This document shows, one piece after another, positions 46,371-56,832 of a stretch of DNA of 64,000 nt. The position numbers and the translations under genes were made by a program. Location: contig UQER01000002.1 of the NCBI GenBank assembly GCA_900540205.1, positions 94,367 through 158,366 of the forward strand. Direction: 5' to 3'. The notes under the pieces were generated by a model, which worked only from the letters and a program-made list of their open reading frames with translations, made no database searches and was not told the origin of the DNA. Position 1 is the stretch's first letter. Every line of letters begins with the position of its first letter. Origin of the DNA: an uncultured Porphyromonadaceae bacterium. GTDB taxonomy: Bacteria; Bacteroidota; Bacteroidia; Bacteroidales; Muribaculaceae.

Positions 46371-46378
46371 CAAAGTTA
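46371..46378 (-). promoter_or_regulatory. -7 box for the M48 gene
   Basis: The minus strand reads TAACTTTG (TAnnTTTG), 55 bases upstream of the ATG. Confidence 0.5.
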
Positions 46379-46391
46379 CCTAAATTTTAAA

Positions 46392-46399
46392 TAAATTTG
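46392..46399 (+). promoter_or_regulatory. -7 box for the 180-residue membrane protein gene
   Basis: TAAATTTG (TAnnTTTG), 45 bases upstream of the ATG at 46445 and divergent from the M48 promoter box 13 bases away. Confidence 0.45.
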
Positions 46400-46444
46400 T
46401 GTCGACCAAATAATTTTGTTCACCAGCCAAAATACTTATTAAAA

Positions 46445-46987
46445 ATGAACCGTAAATCAACCGTTATCCTCATACTCTCAATTTTTCTTGCCATCATAAT
46501 TACAGGAGCCGGATTTGCATTATTGGGCCGCACATTCATTTCACTGCGTGTCCCGGCTCTGACTGCACTGGCAATTTCAATAGCTATAACCGGTTTATCA
46601 TGTAATTTTTATAAAGGAAGCCTTTCCCGATATCTTGTATGTGGTGTGATTTTCATGCTTGCCGCATCAGTTTCGTTCACATCTTTTTTAGCCCTCAATT
46701 ATTGCTTCCGCCGGGAACAGACCGACCACAAAGTGGAGGTGACAGTAACTAAAAAATTCAGCCGTGAAAAAACCCGTTACCGCCGTCTGGCACGCGGACG
46801 AATGGTGGCCGACGGAACATACCATACCTACCATATAGTTGCTGAAACACCCGACGGAAACAGCAAGGAGGTAACCCTGTCAATTGAAAAATATAACAGG
46901 ATGAAACGCGGCATGCATGCCGACATCAGTATTGCCGAAGGACTGTTCGGATATCCGGTCATAACTGATTTCGGCAACATCCGATGA
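46445..46987 (+). CDS. Small membrane protein of unknown function
   Basis: I do not recognise a family. The start at 46445 (MNRKSTVILILSIFLAIIIT) is the natural one. Three hydrophobic segments lie in the first 95 residues, followed by a polar C-terminal domain of about 85 residues (HKVEVTVTKKFSREKTRYRR, TYHIVAETPDGNSKEV, YNRMKRGMHADISIAEG) that resembles a small beta-barrel or OB-like fold with a membrane-proximal basic segment. It borders the candidate origin region. The function is unknown. Confidence 0.65.
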   Translation: MNRKSTVILILSIFLAIIITGAGFALLGRTFISLRVPALTALAISIAITGLSCNFYKGSLSRYLVCGVIFMLAASVSFTSFLALNYCFRREQTDHKVEVTVTKKFSREKTRYRRLARGRMVADGTYHTYHIVAETPDGNSKEVTLSIEKYNRMKRGMHADISIAEGLFGYPVITDFGNIR

Positions 46988-47399
46988 TGTTGAAAACAAT
47001 GTTGAAAACGCGTGAAAACCGATTTCACAAATTGTGGATACATAATTTGCACATTATCTACATGAAGATGTATAGAACACTGAATCCATTCTGCAAAATC
47101 CATCCATACATGTTTATCAATGGGTTTTGAGCATAGGTTTCAACACTTACACATAGTTTATATCATGGAAATTTATTAACTTTGCACATTATCAACATGA
47201 TGTTGATAAACCAAACAACCAATTAATTATCAGCCTTTCATATGTTGATAATGTGATAATAAACCGGATGAAAACATCAATAACCCATTTTAGCAAGTAA
47301 ATTGATGGAAAGTTATCATCTGTTTCAACATCCATTATTAATATTTAGAGTCGAGTTGATTTTTTAGAAAAATTTTTCAGACATTTAAATAGTAAAGAA
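46988..47399. other. AT-rich gap with a cluster of DnaA-box-like 9-mers; candidate oriC
   Basis: Ten copies of a 9-mer close to TT(A/T)TCAACA or the DnaA box TTATCCACA occur on both strands: 46988, 47000, 47033 (GTATCCACA in reverse), 47054 (TTATCTACA), 47137, 47189, 47201, 47243 and 47322, plus a weaker TTATCAATG near 47114. Two of them form the perfect palindrome at 47189-47209. A very AT-rich stretch (47331-47400) follows, as expected of an unwinding element. No gene is present. dnaA is not in the window. A regulatory region for nadA is the alternative reading. Confidence 0.5.
47177..47209 (+). promoter_or_regulatory. -7 box followed by a perfect 10-bp palindrome
   Basis: TAACTTTG (47177-47184) is a TAnnTTTG match. 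The palindrome TTATCAACAT-G-ATGTTGATAA (47189-47209) begins five bases later, over the expected transcription start, where an operator would block initiation. The next gene is nadA at 47400. The half-sites also look like DnaA boxes. Confidence 0.5.
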
Positions 47400-48368
47400 A
47401 TGAATGTTGAAAAAGTCACTCCCGAGTCTGAAAAGGATTTGTGTGCGGAGATTAAGAAACTCAAGAAAAGCAAAGATGCCGTGGTGCTCGCCCACTACTA
47501 TGTGAAGGGTGAGATTCAGGACCTGGCCGATTATATAGGCGATTCGCTCGCGCTTGCAAGAATTGCAGAAAAACTACCCAACCGCATCATCGTGATGTGT
47601 GGCGTGCACTTCATGGGAGAGACAGCCAAGATTCTCTGTCCGGACAAGAAGGTGCTTGTGCCGGATGTGGAGGCCGGATGTTCGCTGGCCGATTCGTGCA
47701 AGGCCGAGGATCTGGAAAAATTCATCAGGGAGAATCCCGGTCACATGGTGGTGAGCTATGTCAACACCTCTGCCGATGTGAAGGCATTGACAGATGTGGT
47801 GGTGACTTCAGGAAATGCACGTCAGATAGTGGAGGCGCTTCCTGCCGACACACCTTTGATTTTCGGACCCGACCGCAATCTCGGCCATTATATAAGCTCG
47901 GTGACCGGACGTGAAATGAAAATCTGGGACGGTGCATGCCATGTGCACGAACAGTTCTCGCTTGAAAAAATTATAGAGCTTAAAAAACAGCATCCGCAGG
48001 CCAAGCTGCTCGTTCATCCTGAATGCAAGCATGCACTGGTGATTCTTGCCGATAAGGTAGGGTCGACAGCAGCGCTGCTAAAATATGCAAAAGAATCGGA
48101 TGCTGACGAATTCATTGTGGCCACTGAAAGCGGCATCCTGCACGAGATGCAGAAAAGCTGCGGAAACAAGACTTTTATCCCCGCACCTCCTGCCGACAGC
48201 ACCTGCGCCTGCAATGACTGCAGCTACATGAAACTTAACACGCTTGAAAAACTCTACAACTGTCTGCTCACCGAGCAGCCGGAGATACAGGTGGATCAGG
48301 AAACGGCAGTCAAGGCACGCAAGCCCATTGAAAAGATGCTGGAAATGTCGGAACAGCTCGGCATCTGA
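47400..48368 (+). CDS. nadA: Quinolinate synthase
   Basis: Cytoplasmic [4Fe-4S] enzyme that condenses iminoaspartate with dihydroxyacetone phosphate to quinolinate for NAD synthesis. It opens with [20 protein letters not shown] and has the family's cysteine-bearing blocks: [26 protein letters not shown] and the C-terminal CACNDCSYM. Length is 322 residues. nadB and nadC are not in the window. leuS follows 52 bases later. It lies directly downstream of the candidate origin/operator region. Confidence 0.96.
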   Translation: MNVEKVTPESEKDLCAEIKKLKKSKDAVVLAHYYVKGEIQDLADYIGDSLALARIAEKLPNRIIVMCGVHFMGETAKILCPDKKVLVPDVEAGCSLADSCKAEDLEKFIRENPGHMVVSYVNTSADVKALTDVVVTSGNARQIVEALPADTPLIFGPDRNLGHYISSVTGREMKIWDGACHVHEQFSLEKIIELKKQHPQAKLLVHPECKHALVILADKVGSTAALLKYAKESDADEFIVATESGILHEMQKSCGNKTFIPAPPADSTCACNDCSYMKLNTLEKLYNCLLTEQPEIQVDQETAVKARKPIEKMLEMSEQLGI

Positions 48369-48420
48369 ATCAAAAACAACATCAGACATAGACATACATA
48401 ATCACCAAATTATAGATTTG

Positions 48421-51192
48421 ATGGAATACAAGCATAAAGATATAGAACAGCGCTGGCAGCAGCGTTGGAAAGAAGATAAGACATACAAGACGGAAATAGA
48501 CCACAACCGTCCGAAATTCTATGTACTCGACATGTTCCCTTATCCCTCAGGTGCGGGGTTGCATGTGGGTCATCCGCTTGGCTACATAGCTTCCGACATA
48601 TATTCGCGTTACAAACGCATGCAGGGATTCAATGTGCTCCATCCCATGGGTTATGACGCCTATGGCTTGCCAGCGGAACAATATGCCATACAGACGGGTC
48701 AGCATCCCGAGGTGACCACTACCCAGAACATCGCGCGCTATCGTCAGCAACTTGACCGCATAGGTTTCTGTTATGACTGGGACCGTGAGATACGCACATG
48801 CACTCCCGACTATTATAAATGGACGCAATGGGCATTCATTGAAATGTTCAACCATTATTATGACACAAAGCTCGACCGTGCCGAACCGGTGGCTAACCTT
48901 ATAAGCCATTTCAGTAAGCATGGCACTGAAGGGGTACATGCCGCATGCACAAAGCCTCTTTCGTTTACGGCCGCGCAATGGAATGCCATGTCTGAAAAAG
49001 AACAGAGCGATGTGCTGATGAACTACCGCATAGCTTTTCAGGCAAACACCATGGTGAACTGGTGTCCGAAACTCGGCACTGTGCTTGCCAACGATGAAGT
49101 GAGCGAAGGTGTGAGCGTACGCGGAGGCTACCCAGTTGAGCAGAAGCAGATGTATCAGTGGTGTCTGCGCGTCAGCGCTTATGCACAGCGTCTGCTCGAC
49201 GATATGGAACAGCTGCAGTGGAGCGATTCCATCAAGGAAACCCAGCGCAACTGGATCGGACGCTCGGAAGGTGCAGAGATGCAGTTCAAGGTGAAGGACA
49301 GCGATGTGGAGATGACCATCTTCACCACACGCGCCGACACAGTGTTCGGTGTGACATTCATGGTGCTGGCACCCGAAAGCAAATATGTGGATATGATCAC
49401 CACTCCTGACCACAAGGAAGAGGTGCAGGCTTACCGCGATGAGATAAAACACAAGACCGAGCGTGAGCGAATGATTGACAAAAAGGTGAGCGGAGTGTTT
49501 ACCGGTGCCTATGCCATCAATCCGCTTTCGGGCAAGGAAATTCCTGTATATGTCAGCGATTATGTGCTTGCCGGATACGGTACAGGTGCTATCATGGCTG
49601 TGCCTGCTCATGATTCGCGTGACTATGCGTTTGCACGTCATTTCGATCTTCCTGTCATTCCGCTTATAGAAGGTGCCGACATAAGTGAACAGAGTTTTGA
49701 CGCCAAGGAGGGTCGCATGATCAATTCATGCGGGCCTGAACTTGATCTCAACGGAATGGAGGTCAAGGATGCCATAGCCGCCACCAAACGGTTCATTGAA
49801 GAGAAGGGCATAGGAAAAGTGAAGGTGAACTTCCGTCTGCGTGATGCTATTTTCAGCCGTCAGCGTTACTGGGGAGAACCGTTCCCTGTTTACTATAAGG
49901 ATGGGGTTCCGCATACACTGTCGGTTGACAAACTGCCTCTGGAGCTTCCGGAGATTGATAAATATCTTCCCACCGAAACCGGTGAACCCCCTCTGGGTCG
50001 TGCCGAAAACTGGAAAACCGAGGACGGCTATCAGCTTGAACTGAACACTATGCCCGGTTTTGCAGGTTCGTCTGCCTACTATCTGCGCTATATGGATCCC
50101 CACAATTGTGATGCACTTGTCGGAAAGGAGGCAAACGATTATTGGCGTAGTGTTGACCTTTATGTGGGTGGTACGGAACATGCCACCGGTCATCTTATCT
50201 ATTCCCGTTTCTGGAATAAGTTCCTGTTCGACCTCGGAAAGGTGTGTGAGAAGGAACCATTCAGCAAGCTCATCAACCAGGGCATGATTCAGGGACGAAG
50301 CAATTTCGTTTACCGCATAAAAGACACCAATACATTTGTATCCGCAGGCAAGAAGGGTGAATATGATGTCACACCCATTCATGTGGATGTCAATATTGTT
50401 TCCAACGATGTTCTTGACACGGAGGCTTTCCGCAACTGGCGTCCGGAATATGCAGATGCCGAATTCATACTTGAGGACGGAAAATACATATGCGGATGGG
50501 CAGTGGAGAAGATGTCGAAATCAATGTTCAATGTTGTCAACCCTGACGATATAGTTGAACGTTATGGTGCCGACACTTTGCGATTGTATGAGATGTTCCT
50601 CGGTCCTGTGGAGCAGAGCAAACCTTGGGATACGAACGGTATAGACGGAGTCAACAGATTCATAAAGAAATTCTGGAACCTCTTCTACAAAGGCGACCAA
50701 TGGCTCGTAACCGATGAAAAACCTTCGGCCGAAGCACTCAAATCCATTCACAAACTTGTAAAGAAAGTAACGCAGGATATTGAGGAATTTTCCTATAACA
50801 CTTCTGTGAGTGCGTTCATGATTTGTGTGAATGAGCTTACACAGCTTAAATGTCACAGCAGCGAGGTGCTGTCGATGCTGGTGCGCGTTCTCGCTCCGTT
50901 CGCCCCTCATGTTGCCGAAGAACTTTGGCATGCCCTGGGTAACGATACCTCCGTGTGCATGGCAAAATGGCCTGAATGGAATGAGGATTATCTTGTTGAA
51001 AAGAACATAAATTATCCCGTCAGCTTCAACGGAAAGGCGCGTTACAACATCAGTGTGCCAGCCGATATGGACAAGTCAGAGATTGAAAAGCTCGCACTTT
51101 CGCATGAAAACGCGGCCAAATGGCTGGATGGAAAACAGGTGAAGAAAATAATAGTTGTACCCGGACGCATCGTTAACATTGTGGTTGGCTGA
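48421..51192 (+). CDS. leuS: Leucyl-tRNA synthetase
   Basis: Class I synthetase that charges tRNA-Leu and edits misacylated products. The start at 48421 ([20 protein letters not shown]) is chosen because the longer frame begins inside nadA. HIGH motif in [16 protein letters not shown], the CP1 editing domain with [19 protein letters not shown] and [15 protein letters not shown], then KMSKS in [16 protein letters not shown], and the anticodon-binding domain. At 923 residues it is slightly longer than the E. coli enzyme, as usual in Bacteroidetes. Confidence 0.97.
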   Translation: MEYKHKDIEQRWQQRWKEDKTYKTEIDHNRPKFYVLDMFPYPSGAGLHVGHPLGYIASDIYSRYKRMQGFNVLHPMGYDAYGLPAEQYAIQTGQHPEVTTTQNIARYRQQLDRIGFCYDWDREIRTCTPDYYKWTQWAFIEMFNHYYDTKLDRAEPVANLISHFSKHGTEGVHAACTKPLSFTAAQWNAMSEKEQSDVLMNYRIAFQANTMVNWCPKLGTVLANDEVSEGVSVRGGYPVEQKQMYQWCLRVSAYAQRLLDDMEQLQWSDSIKETQRNWIGRSEGAEMQFKVKDSDVEMTIFTTRADTVFGVTFMVLAPESKYVDMITTPDHKEEVQAYRDEIKHKTERERMIDKKVSGVFTGAYAINPLSGKEIPVYVSDYVLAGYGTGAIMAVPAHDSRDYAFARHFDLPVIPLIEGADISEQSFDAKEGRMINSCGPELDLNGMEVKDAIAATKRFIEEKGIGKVKVNFRLRDAIFSRQRYWGEPFPVYYKDGVPHTLSVDKLPLELPEIDKYLPTETGEPPLGRAENWKTEDGYQLELNTMPGFAGSSAYYLRYMDPHNCDALVGKEANDYWRSVDLYVGGTEHATGHLIYSRFWNKFLFDLGKVCEKEPFSKLINQGMIQGRSNFVYRIKDTNTFVSAGKKGEYDVTPIHVDVNIVSNDVLDTEAFRNWRPEYADAEFILEDGKYICGWAVEKMSKSMFNVVNPDDIVERYGADTLRLYEMFLGPVEQSKPWDTNGIDGVNRFIKKFWNLFYKGDQWLVTDEKPSAEALKSIHKLVKKVTQDIEEFSYNTSVSAFMICVNELTQLKCHSSEVLSMLVRVLAPFAPHVAEELWHALGNDTSVCMAKWPEWNEDYLVEKNINYPVSFNGKARYNISVPADMDKSEIEKLALSHENAAKWLDGKQVKKIIVVPGRIVNIVVG

Positions 51193-51242
51193 GAGTAAAA
51201 CAATATTTTGAGCCAACCGGCGTTATATCAATGGAAAAAACT

Positions 51243-51282
51243 CCGCCCCGGCAGCATGTGAAGGCAGCTGTCGGGGGCGGTT
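51243..51282 (+). terminator. GC-rich hairpin after leuS
   Basis: CCGCCCCGGCAGC (from 51243) pairs with GCTGTCGGGGGCGG (to about 51280) with one bulge. Only a short T-poor tail (TTATATAAAG) follows, so termination may be partial before rdgB at 51302. Confidence 0.5.
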
Positions 51283-51301
51283 ATATAAAGCCGTAAATCA
51301 T

Positions 51302-51937
51302 ATGAAATTACCTGAACGAATAGTATTCGCCACCAACAACGCTCACAAACTGCAGGAAGCCCGTGCCATTTTTAAAGTTCTGAATGCTGCCGGAAATTGC
51401 GGATGTGAAATACTTTCGCTCGACGACATAGGCTGTCATGATGACATTGAAGAGACAGCGGAAACCCTTGAGGGTAATGCTCTCATAAAAGCAAGATGGA
51501 TCAACAGCAAATATGGTCTGGACTGCTTTGCCGATGATACGGGACTTGAAGTAAAGGCTCTTGGAGGCGCACCGGGAGTAATGTCGGCCCGTTATGCCTC
51601 TACCGATAATCCGTATGCACCAAGTCATGATTCTAAGGCCAACATGAGGTTGTTATTAAGAAACATGCAGGGAAAAATAGACCGCAGCGCACGTTTCCGT
51701 ACAGCCATCGCCTTGATTATTAACAATAAAGAATATATGTTTGAAGGCGTGGTTAAAGGCAACATAGCAGTTGAACCTGCCGGAAAGGATGGTTTCGGTT
51801 ACGATCCTGTGTTCGTACCAGAAGGACATACAGAAAGTTTCGCACAGATGTCGGCTGAAAAGAAAAATTCAATGAGTCACCGCGGCCGGGCACTCGCCTC
51901 TCTGATTGAATTTTTGTCTGAAGAAAAATCAAAATAA
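51302..51937 (+). CDS. rdgB: RdgB/HAM1 family dITP/XTP pyrophosphatase
   Basis: Cytoplasmic house-cleaning enzyme that hydrolyses inosine and xanthosine triphosphates to keep them out of nucleic acids. The N-terminal substrate motif is [49 protein letters not shown] and [15 protein letters not shown] follow in the order usual for the family, then the C-terminal MSHRGRAL. Length is 211 residues. porZ starts 22 bases after its stop, so they are probably co-transcribed. Confidence 0.95.
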   Translation: MKLPERIVFATNNAHKLQEARAIFKVLNAAGNCGCEILSLDDIGCHDDIEETAETLEGNALIKARWINSKYGLDCFADDTGLEVKALGGAPGVMSARYASTDNPYAPSHDSKANMRLLLRNMQGKIDRSARFRTAIALIINNKEYMFEGVVKGNIAVEPAGKDGFGYDPVFVPEGHTESFAQMSAEKKNSMSHRGRALASLIEFLSEEKSK

Positions 51938-51959
51938 AAAACACCTCTCATATCCTCAG

Positions 51960-54383
51960 ATGATAAAGAAATTATTGATATTGCTTACTTTCATGTTGCC
52001 GCTTGCTGTGCAGGCTCAGCTTGCCGTCGGCTCATGGAAAATATATTCGCCTTTTATCAATGTTGAAGACATTGCAGAAACCGGTACATACATATATTTT
52101 GTATCGGCCGGATCGGTGTTCCGCTACGACAAGGAGACCGCTGAAGTGGAAGCCCTTACCAAAGTGAATCTTCTTAATGATGTGGATGCGAAAAATATAT
52201 ATTCAGATCCCGATGCTAAAAGCGTGATTGTGGTGTACAGTTCCGGCAACATGGACCGGCTGTCGGACAATGGAAAGGTGGTAAACATGCCTGACATAAA
52301 GAATGCCAATAGTGTCGGTTCTCATAATATAAATGATATTGCATTCAAAGGTGACGATTTTTATGTTGCCACCGATTTCGGGCTTGTTGTATATAATAAT
52401 TCAAAAAATGAAGTAAGGGAGACAGTATTCACACCCAAAGAGGTTATGCATGTGGATGCATCATCACTATTTGTAGCCATGGGTCTTAAAGAAGGTGCCT
52501 TATATGTGGCTTCAGCTGACAAAAACATAAAGAATTTGTCGGATTTCAACGTTTTTAATCTTGGGATGGCTGATTGCCACGGATTGATTGCAAAAGGTGA
52601 TAAATTATATTGGTGTATATGGGGTGAAATTTTCCGTATTTTCAATATTGATATCAATACTGGAACTTTCGGTATTGATGCCCAGATAGAAGTGGATGGT
52701 CAGAATCAGGGTATATGGGGTTGCAATAACTGGAAGATATACCGCGGTAGCCACGGATATGATTATGTATTCAACGGTGACGGTATATTCACTTTTGATG
52801 AAGATGGTAAGATAAGTAAACTTTCATCTGCCAAAGTACCTGCAACATCTGTACTTCTTTATGGAGGTGATTCCAAGTCAGTCTGGGAAGGAGATAGCAA
52901 CGGTTTGAGGCATATGGATTATTCCTCATCGGACCCCGTGGCTATTGGTGGATATATAAAAGGTTCTGACCTATCTCTCAAGCAGATTCATGCTATGTAT
53001 ACGGGTCAGTCAGGAAAAATATATCTTTACGGACTTGACCAGAATTCAACTTTCAATGCATATTATGACCGCAGTAAGCCATCCACTGTGCTGACACTGG
53101 AAAACGGCAAGTTTAAGGATGTGGCCGGCAAGGAAGTCTCTTTTGAAAATGGAAATTCGGGTGTGAGAGGTCCGAATGCAATGATGCGTACACATCGTTT
53201 GTGTGAAGATCCACAGGATCCGGATGCTTATTATATAGGTAGTTTTTTTGAAGGTGTATATCACATTAAAGACAATAAGCAATTACATAAATATTATACT
53301 ACAAGTGCCGGATTTGGTATGACTTCAAATTATGCCTGCATTATTTATGATGTAGGTGTAGATAATTATGGTAATTTGTGGGCGTATGATTGTAGGGGAA
53401 CTGTACCTGATAATATTGAACGAATTTTTGTTCTTCCGGCTGAAAGCAGAAATAAAGAAACTACCCTACCATCTGACTGGAAAGGTTTTTCTGTAAAAGG
53501 AAAAACTTCTGATAACTGGGAAAACTTTATATTGCCCTGTAGAAAGAGCAATTATACTATAATTACTCTTGGAAAATATGAAAAGAATTTTGTTATAGTT
53601 GATTCAAGAAATACGCCTTCTCCATCCGATGACCGATTGATAGTGGTTGATACTCAGATAGATCAGGATGGAAAAGAATTTGATTCAACTATAGGGCTTA
53701 CCTGTGTCGCCGAGGATAATAACGGGCGTCTGTGGTTCGGTTCGGAGAAAGGAGTATACGAGATTACAGATATCAGTAAGGTTACATCAAACGTTGCCAC
53801 TATAAAACGAATGAAGGTGGCGCGTAACGACGGCACTAATCTGGCAGACTATCTGTTGGAAAACGTAACTGTTTCGGGTATCGCTGTTGACGCTGCCAAT
53901 AAAAAATGGATATCAACTATAGGCTCGGGAGTTTATCTTGTCAGTGAAAACGGCGACAGGATTCTTGAGCATTACACTGTGGATAATTCAATTCTTCCAT
54001 CCAACCATGTATATTCTGTAGCATGTGATCCGGCATCGAATAAAGTGTACTTTGGCACACCTAACGGACTTGTGGAATACAGTTCCACCACCTCACCGGC
54101 GGCAGATTCATATAGTGATGTCTATGCTTATCCCAATCCTGTTCGTCCTGACTATACGGGATGGATTACAGTGACCGGCCTGATGGACAATTCGCTTGTT
54201 AAAATAGCCGATGCCAATGGAAATGTATTCCATCAGGGGCGCAGTGAAGGCGGTATGTTCGTATGGGACGGATGCAATTCGGCCGGCGAGCGGGTGAAGA
54301 CCGGTGTATACTATGTTCTCGCCTCTCAGAATGCCACAGGCACATCATCGGCATGCGTGACCAAAATAATGGTTATAAACTGA
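51960..54383 (+). CDS. porZ: Type IX secretion attachment protein PorZ
   Basis: Surface component of the T9SS attachment complex with PorU, PorV and PorQ; PorZ presents A-LPS to the sortase. The start at 51960 gives a signal peptide (LLILLTFMLPLAVQAQ). The mature protein begins AVGSWKIYSPFINVEDIAE and continues with propeller repeats (IYFVSAGSVFRYDKETAEVE, LWFGSEKGVYEITDIS, KVYFGTPNGLVEYS). It ends in a C-terminal domain (VYAYPNPVRPDYTGWITVTG, GVYYVLASQNATG) as in other T9SS proteins. Length is 807 residues. It is one gene away from porV, which supports the assignment. Confidence 0.88.
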   Translation: MIKKLLILLTFMLPLAVQAQLAVGSWKIYSPFINVEDIAETGTYIYFVSAGSVFRYDKETAEVEALTKVNLLNDVDAKNIYSDPDAKSVIVVYSSGNMDRLSDNGKVVNMPDIKNANSVGSHNINDIAFKGDDFYVATDFGLVVYNNSKNEVRETVFTPKEVMHVDASSLFVAMGLKEGALYVASADKNIKNLSDFNVFNLGMADCHGLIAKGDKLYWCIWGEIFRIFNIDINTGTFGIDAQIEVDGQNQGIWGCNNWKIYRGSHGYDYVFNGDGIFTFDEDGKISKLSSAKVPATSVLLYGGDSKSVWEGDSNGLRHMDYSSSDPVAIGGYIKGSDLSLKQIHAMYTGQSGKIYLYGLDQNSTFNAYYDRSKPSTVLTLENGKFKDVAGKEVSFENGNSGVRGPNAMMRTHRLCEDPQDPDAYYIGSFFEGVYHIKDNKQLHKYYTTSAGFGMTSNYACIIYDVGVDNYGNLWAYDCRGTVPDNIERIFVLPAESRNKETTLPSDWKGFSVKGKTSDNWENFILPCRKSNYTIITLGKYEKNFVIVDSRNTPSPSDDRLIVVDTQIDQDGKEFDSTIGLTCVAEDNNGRLWFGSEKGVYEITDISKVTSNVATIKRMKVARNDGTNLADYLLENVTVSGIAVDAANKKWISTIGSGVYLVSENGDRILEHYTVDNSILPSNHVYSVACDPASNKVYFGTPNGLVEYSSTTSPAADSYSDVYAYPNPVRPDYTGWITVTGLMDNSLVKIADANGNVFHQGRSEGGMFVWDGCNSAGERVKTGVYYVLASQNATGTSSACVTKIMVIN

Positions 54384-54402
54384 ATCTAAATCGAAAGTAA
54401 AA

Positions 54403-54924
54403 ATGGTGACATTAAAATATAAGGATGAAACAGACCGGGCCTACGGTCTGAGTGGAATGAGTGTGTGCATGTGCATGATGGAGAACGAACGGTTCATTGA
54501 CAATGTAAGTCTTGATTCTGAACCGGATAAAGGTCTTGCTTTCACATCCGATTTCTTCTATCCGCATAATCAGTCACTTTCTGCCAAGACTTTATGGAAC
54601 GACAGTTTCAATCATTTTCGTCTGTTGACGGGACTGCTGCTAAGCAACGTTATGTGTCGTGCCATGGTGCGTAATCGTGAGGAGCTGACGAGGGAGATGA
54701 ATGAGTTATTACTGAAAAATCTCTTCGAAGAGGGACATGAGGAATGTTCGCTCGATGATGATGAGATACGTATGGTCTATAATGAATCGTTCGCATTTTT
54801 CCACCGTGTGTTCGGTCATCCTGATGTCTCGGTTCTTGTGAGCAGATTTGTAGACAATCTTACGGAAAAAAGATCACTTGACGGGGAGGAAGTCGCTCGG
54901 TTGTTACGCCCATTGCTGCGCTGA
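54403..54924 (+). CDS. Conserved-looking 173-residue protein between porZ and porV
   Basis: I do not recognise a family. It is soluble, with no signal peptide or membrane helix, and rich in acidic residues and helices (REELTREMNELLLKNLFEEG, DDDEIRMVYNESFAFFHRVF). A cluster of Cys and Met (SVCMCMMENERF) near residue 20 and a Cys at about 85 stand out. It lies 19 bases after porZ and 126 before porV, so it likely shares the transcript. A cytoplasmic role unrelated to secretion is equally possible. Confidence 0.6.
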   Translation: MVTLKYKDETDRAYGLSGMSVCMCMMENERFIDNVSLDSEPDKGLAFTSDFFYPHNQSLSAKTLWNDSFNHFRLLTGLLLSNVMCRAMVRNREELTREMNELLLKNLFEEGHEECSLDDDEIRMVYNESFAFFHRVFGHPDVSVLVSRFVDNLTEKRSLDGEEVARLLRPLLR

Positions 54925-55050
54925 CGTTATATTGTGGACATATTGCCGCGTTTGTCGGCTTCAAAAACTTTTGCGGAACAATAAACCGCTAAGTTTTAAG
55001 TTATAATATATGAGTACGAAGTTTGACAAATAAACAATCAGAAGATAAAG

Positions 55051-56295
55051 ATGACTATTCACCTTTCAGGCTTTAAAACAGGAATTGTACGTTTAAGTGC
55101 GTTTCTGTTTGCGGTCTTTATCATAAATCAGACTATCAACGCCCAGGATATAAAGGAAGATTTTAATCCTGTTGAAACCGGCGTGACATCGCTGAGCATC
55201 GCTCCCGATGCCCGTGGTGCATCCATGGGTGATCTTGGTGCGGCAACAGATCCGGATGCCAACTCCCAGTTCTGGAATCCGTCGAAGTATGCTTTCGCCT
55301 ATTCACAGGCAGCAGTGTCGCTGAGCTATACACCATGGTTGCGTAAACTTGTAAACGATATTTTTCTGGCCAATCTTTCGGGATACTGGAAAATAGGCAG
55401 CGGCGACAATCAGGCCATCAGTGCCTCGTTGCGCTATTTTTCGTTGGGCGAGGTAACAAGCAATATGCCCGGCGATGTTGGTACAACCAGTATTAATCCT
55501 TACGAGATGGCTATTGACGTGGGTTATTCACGCAAATTGTCGGAGAAATTCTCTATGGGTATAGTATTCCGTTATATATACTCTGACCTTGGTTATAACT
55601 CCACCTCTGATGTCGGTGACAATCAGACCGGCGCATCCGCATTCTCGGCTGATATCTCCGGTTATTACACCACATATCCGATTATTGGCCAAAACGAATG
55701 CCAGTTCTCCTGGGGATGGGATATTTCGAACATCGGTTCGAAAGTGAGCTACGACCGTGGTGCCAACCCAGCGTTTTTGCCTACCAACCTGCGTATAGGA
55801 ACATCATTCATGTTCCCGTTGGCTGATTATCATACTCTTGCCATAAGTCTTGACCTTAACAAGCTGCTTGTGCCTACTCGTCCCCGTCAGAAAGATTACA
55901 CCAAGATTGAGGACGGAGTGGAAGTGCCCGATCAGGAAGCATGGCAGCGCGCATATCAGGACTGGCAGGACATGTCGCCAATCACCGGTATATTCAAATC
56001 GTTCAACGACGCACCCGGCGGTATGTCGGAGGAATTGAAGGAGATAAACTATTCGCTTGGTGCGGAATACAGCTACAATCAGCAGTTCTTTCTGCGTGCC
56101 GGTTATTATCATGAAAGCCAGTGGAAAGGAAACCGTCAGTATTTCGGTTTCGGAGCCGGATTCTCTCTGAATGTTGTCCGTCTGGATGCCTCCTATATGC
56201 TTTCCACAGCTCAGAGTTCACCTCTTGACCAGACACTCCGTTTCTCCCTTACCTTTGATATGGAGGGCCTGAAAGGACTGTTCGGAGGTAGATAA
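55051..56295 (+). CDS. porV: Type IX secretion outer-membrane protein PorV (LptO)
   Basis: FadL-like outer-membrane barrel that shuttles T9SS cargo from the translocon to the PorU sortase. A signal peptide ends near INQTINA. The mature start carries the PorV pattern GVTSLSIAPDARGASMGDLG and DANSQFWNPSKYAF, then alternating beta-strands up to the C-terminal LDQTLRFSLTFDMEGL. The 414-residue length matches. Its presence with porZ and porU in one window makes a T9SS call firm for the organism. Confidence 0.92.
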   Translation: MTIHLSGFKTGIVRLSAFLFAVFIINQTINAQDIKEDFNPVETGVTSLSIAPDARGASMGDLGAATDPDANSQFWNPSKYAFAYSQAAVSLSYTPWLRKLVNDIFLANLSGYWKIGSGDNQAISASLRYFSLGEVTSNMPGDVGTTSINPYEMAIDVGYSRKLSEKFSMGIVFRYIYSDLGYNSTSDVGDNQTGASAFSADISGYYTTYPIIGQNECQFSWGWDISNIGSKVSYDRGANPAFLPTNLRIGTSFMFPLADYHTLAISLDLNKLLVPTRPRQKDYTKIEDGVEVPDQEAWQRAYQDWQDMSPITGIFKSFNDAPGGMSEELKEINYSLGAEYSYNQQFFLRAGYYHESQWKGNRQYFGFGAGFSLNVVRLDASYMLSTAQSSPLDQTLRFSLTFDMEGLKGLFGGR

Positions 56296-56319
56296 ATTTC
56301 ATAATTATTGCTACCAGTT

Positions 56320-56802
56320 ATGTATCGTATTGGCAACGGATTCGATGTACATCGTCTGGTTGAAGGCCGTGATCTGATTGTGTGTGGAGTAAACATTCCC
56401 TATTCTCTCGGTCTGCTCGGGCATAGCGATGCGGATGTGGCTCTGCATGCCTTGAGCGATGCAATTCTTGGTGCGGCAGCATTGCGCGATATAGGTTATC
56501 ATTTTCCTGATACAGATGTCCGCTACAAAGGGGCTGATTCCCGTTTGCTGCTTCGCGAATGTGTGCGGCTCATAGATGAAAAGGGCTATAGGGTGGTAAA
56601 TGTGGATGTCACCATTATTGCTCAGGCTCCTAAAATGTTGCCCTACATTCCTCAGATGATTCTCAATATTGCCGAGGATATCGGAATTCCTTCAGATTGC
56701 GTGTCAGTTAAAGCTACTACAACAGAAAAACTCGGATTCACCGGCCGTGGCGAAGGGATAGCGGCTCAGGCCTCCGCACTTCTTGTGAAAAAGTCCATGT
56801 AA
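56320..56802 (+). CDS. ispF: 2-C-methyl-D-erythritol 2,4-cyclodiphosphate synthase
   Basis: Trimeric zinc enzyme of the MEP isoprenoid pathway. The start at 56320 ([19 protein letters not shown]) is an ATG and begins the family's RIGxGFDVHR motif directly; an in-frame TTG lies four codons upstream. Further family blocks are [37 protein letters not shown] and [15 protein letters not shown]. Length is 160 residues. It follows porV after 24 bases, so it may be the last gene of that transcript; a strong terminator follows. Confidence 0.97.
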   Translation: MYRIGNGFDVHRLVEGRDLIVCGVNIPYSLGLLGHSDADVALHALSDAILGAAALRDIGYHFPDTDVRYKGADSRLLLRECVRLIDEKGYRVVNVDVTIIAQAPKMLPYIPQMILNIAEDIGIPSDCVSVKATTTEKLGFTGRGEGIAAQASALLVKKSM

Positions 56803-56832
56803 ACAATATCAAGTAATTCTTATAAGAATTTT

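Noticed and set aside
48244..48420. N-terminal extension of leuS into nadA
   Set aside because: The extension overlaps nadA by 125 bases and is not like LeuRS; the ATG at 48421 starts the family sequence.
48547..49641. 364-residue minus-strand frame under leuS
   Set aside because: Shadow of leuS, whose editing domain motifs are all in the other strand.
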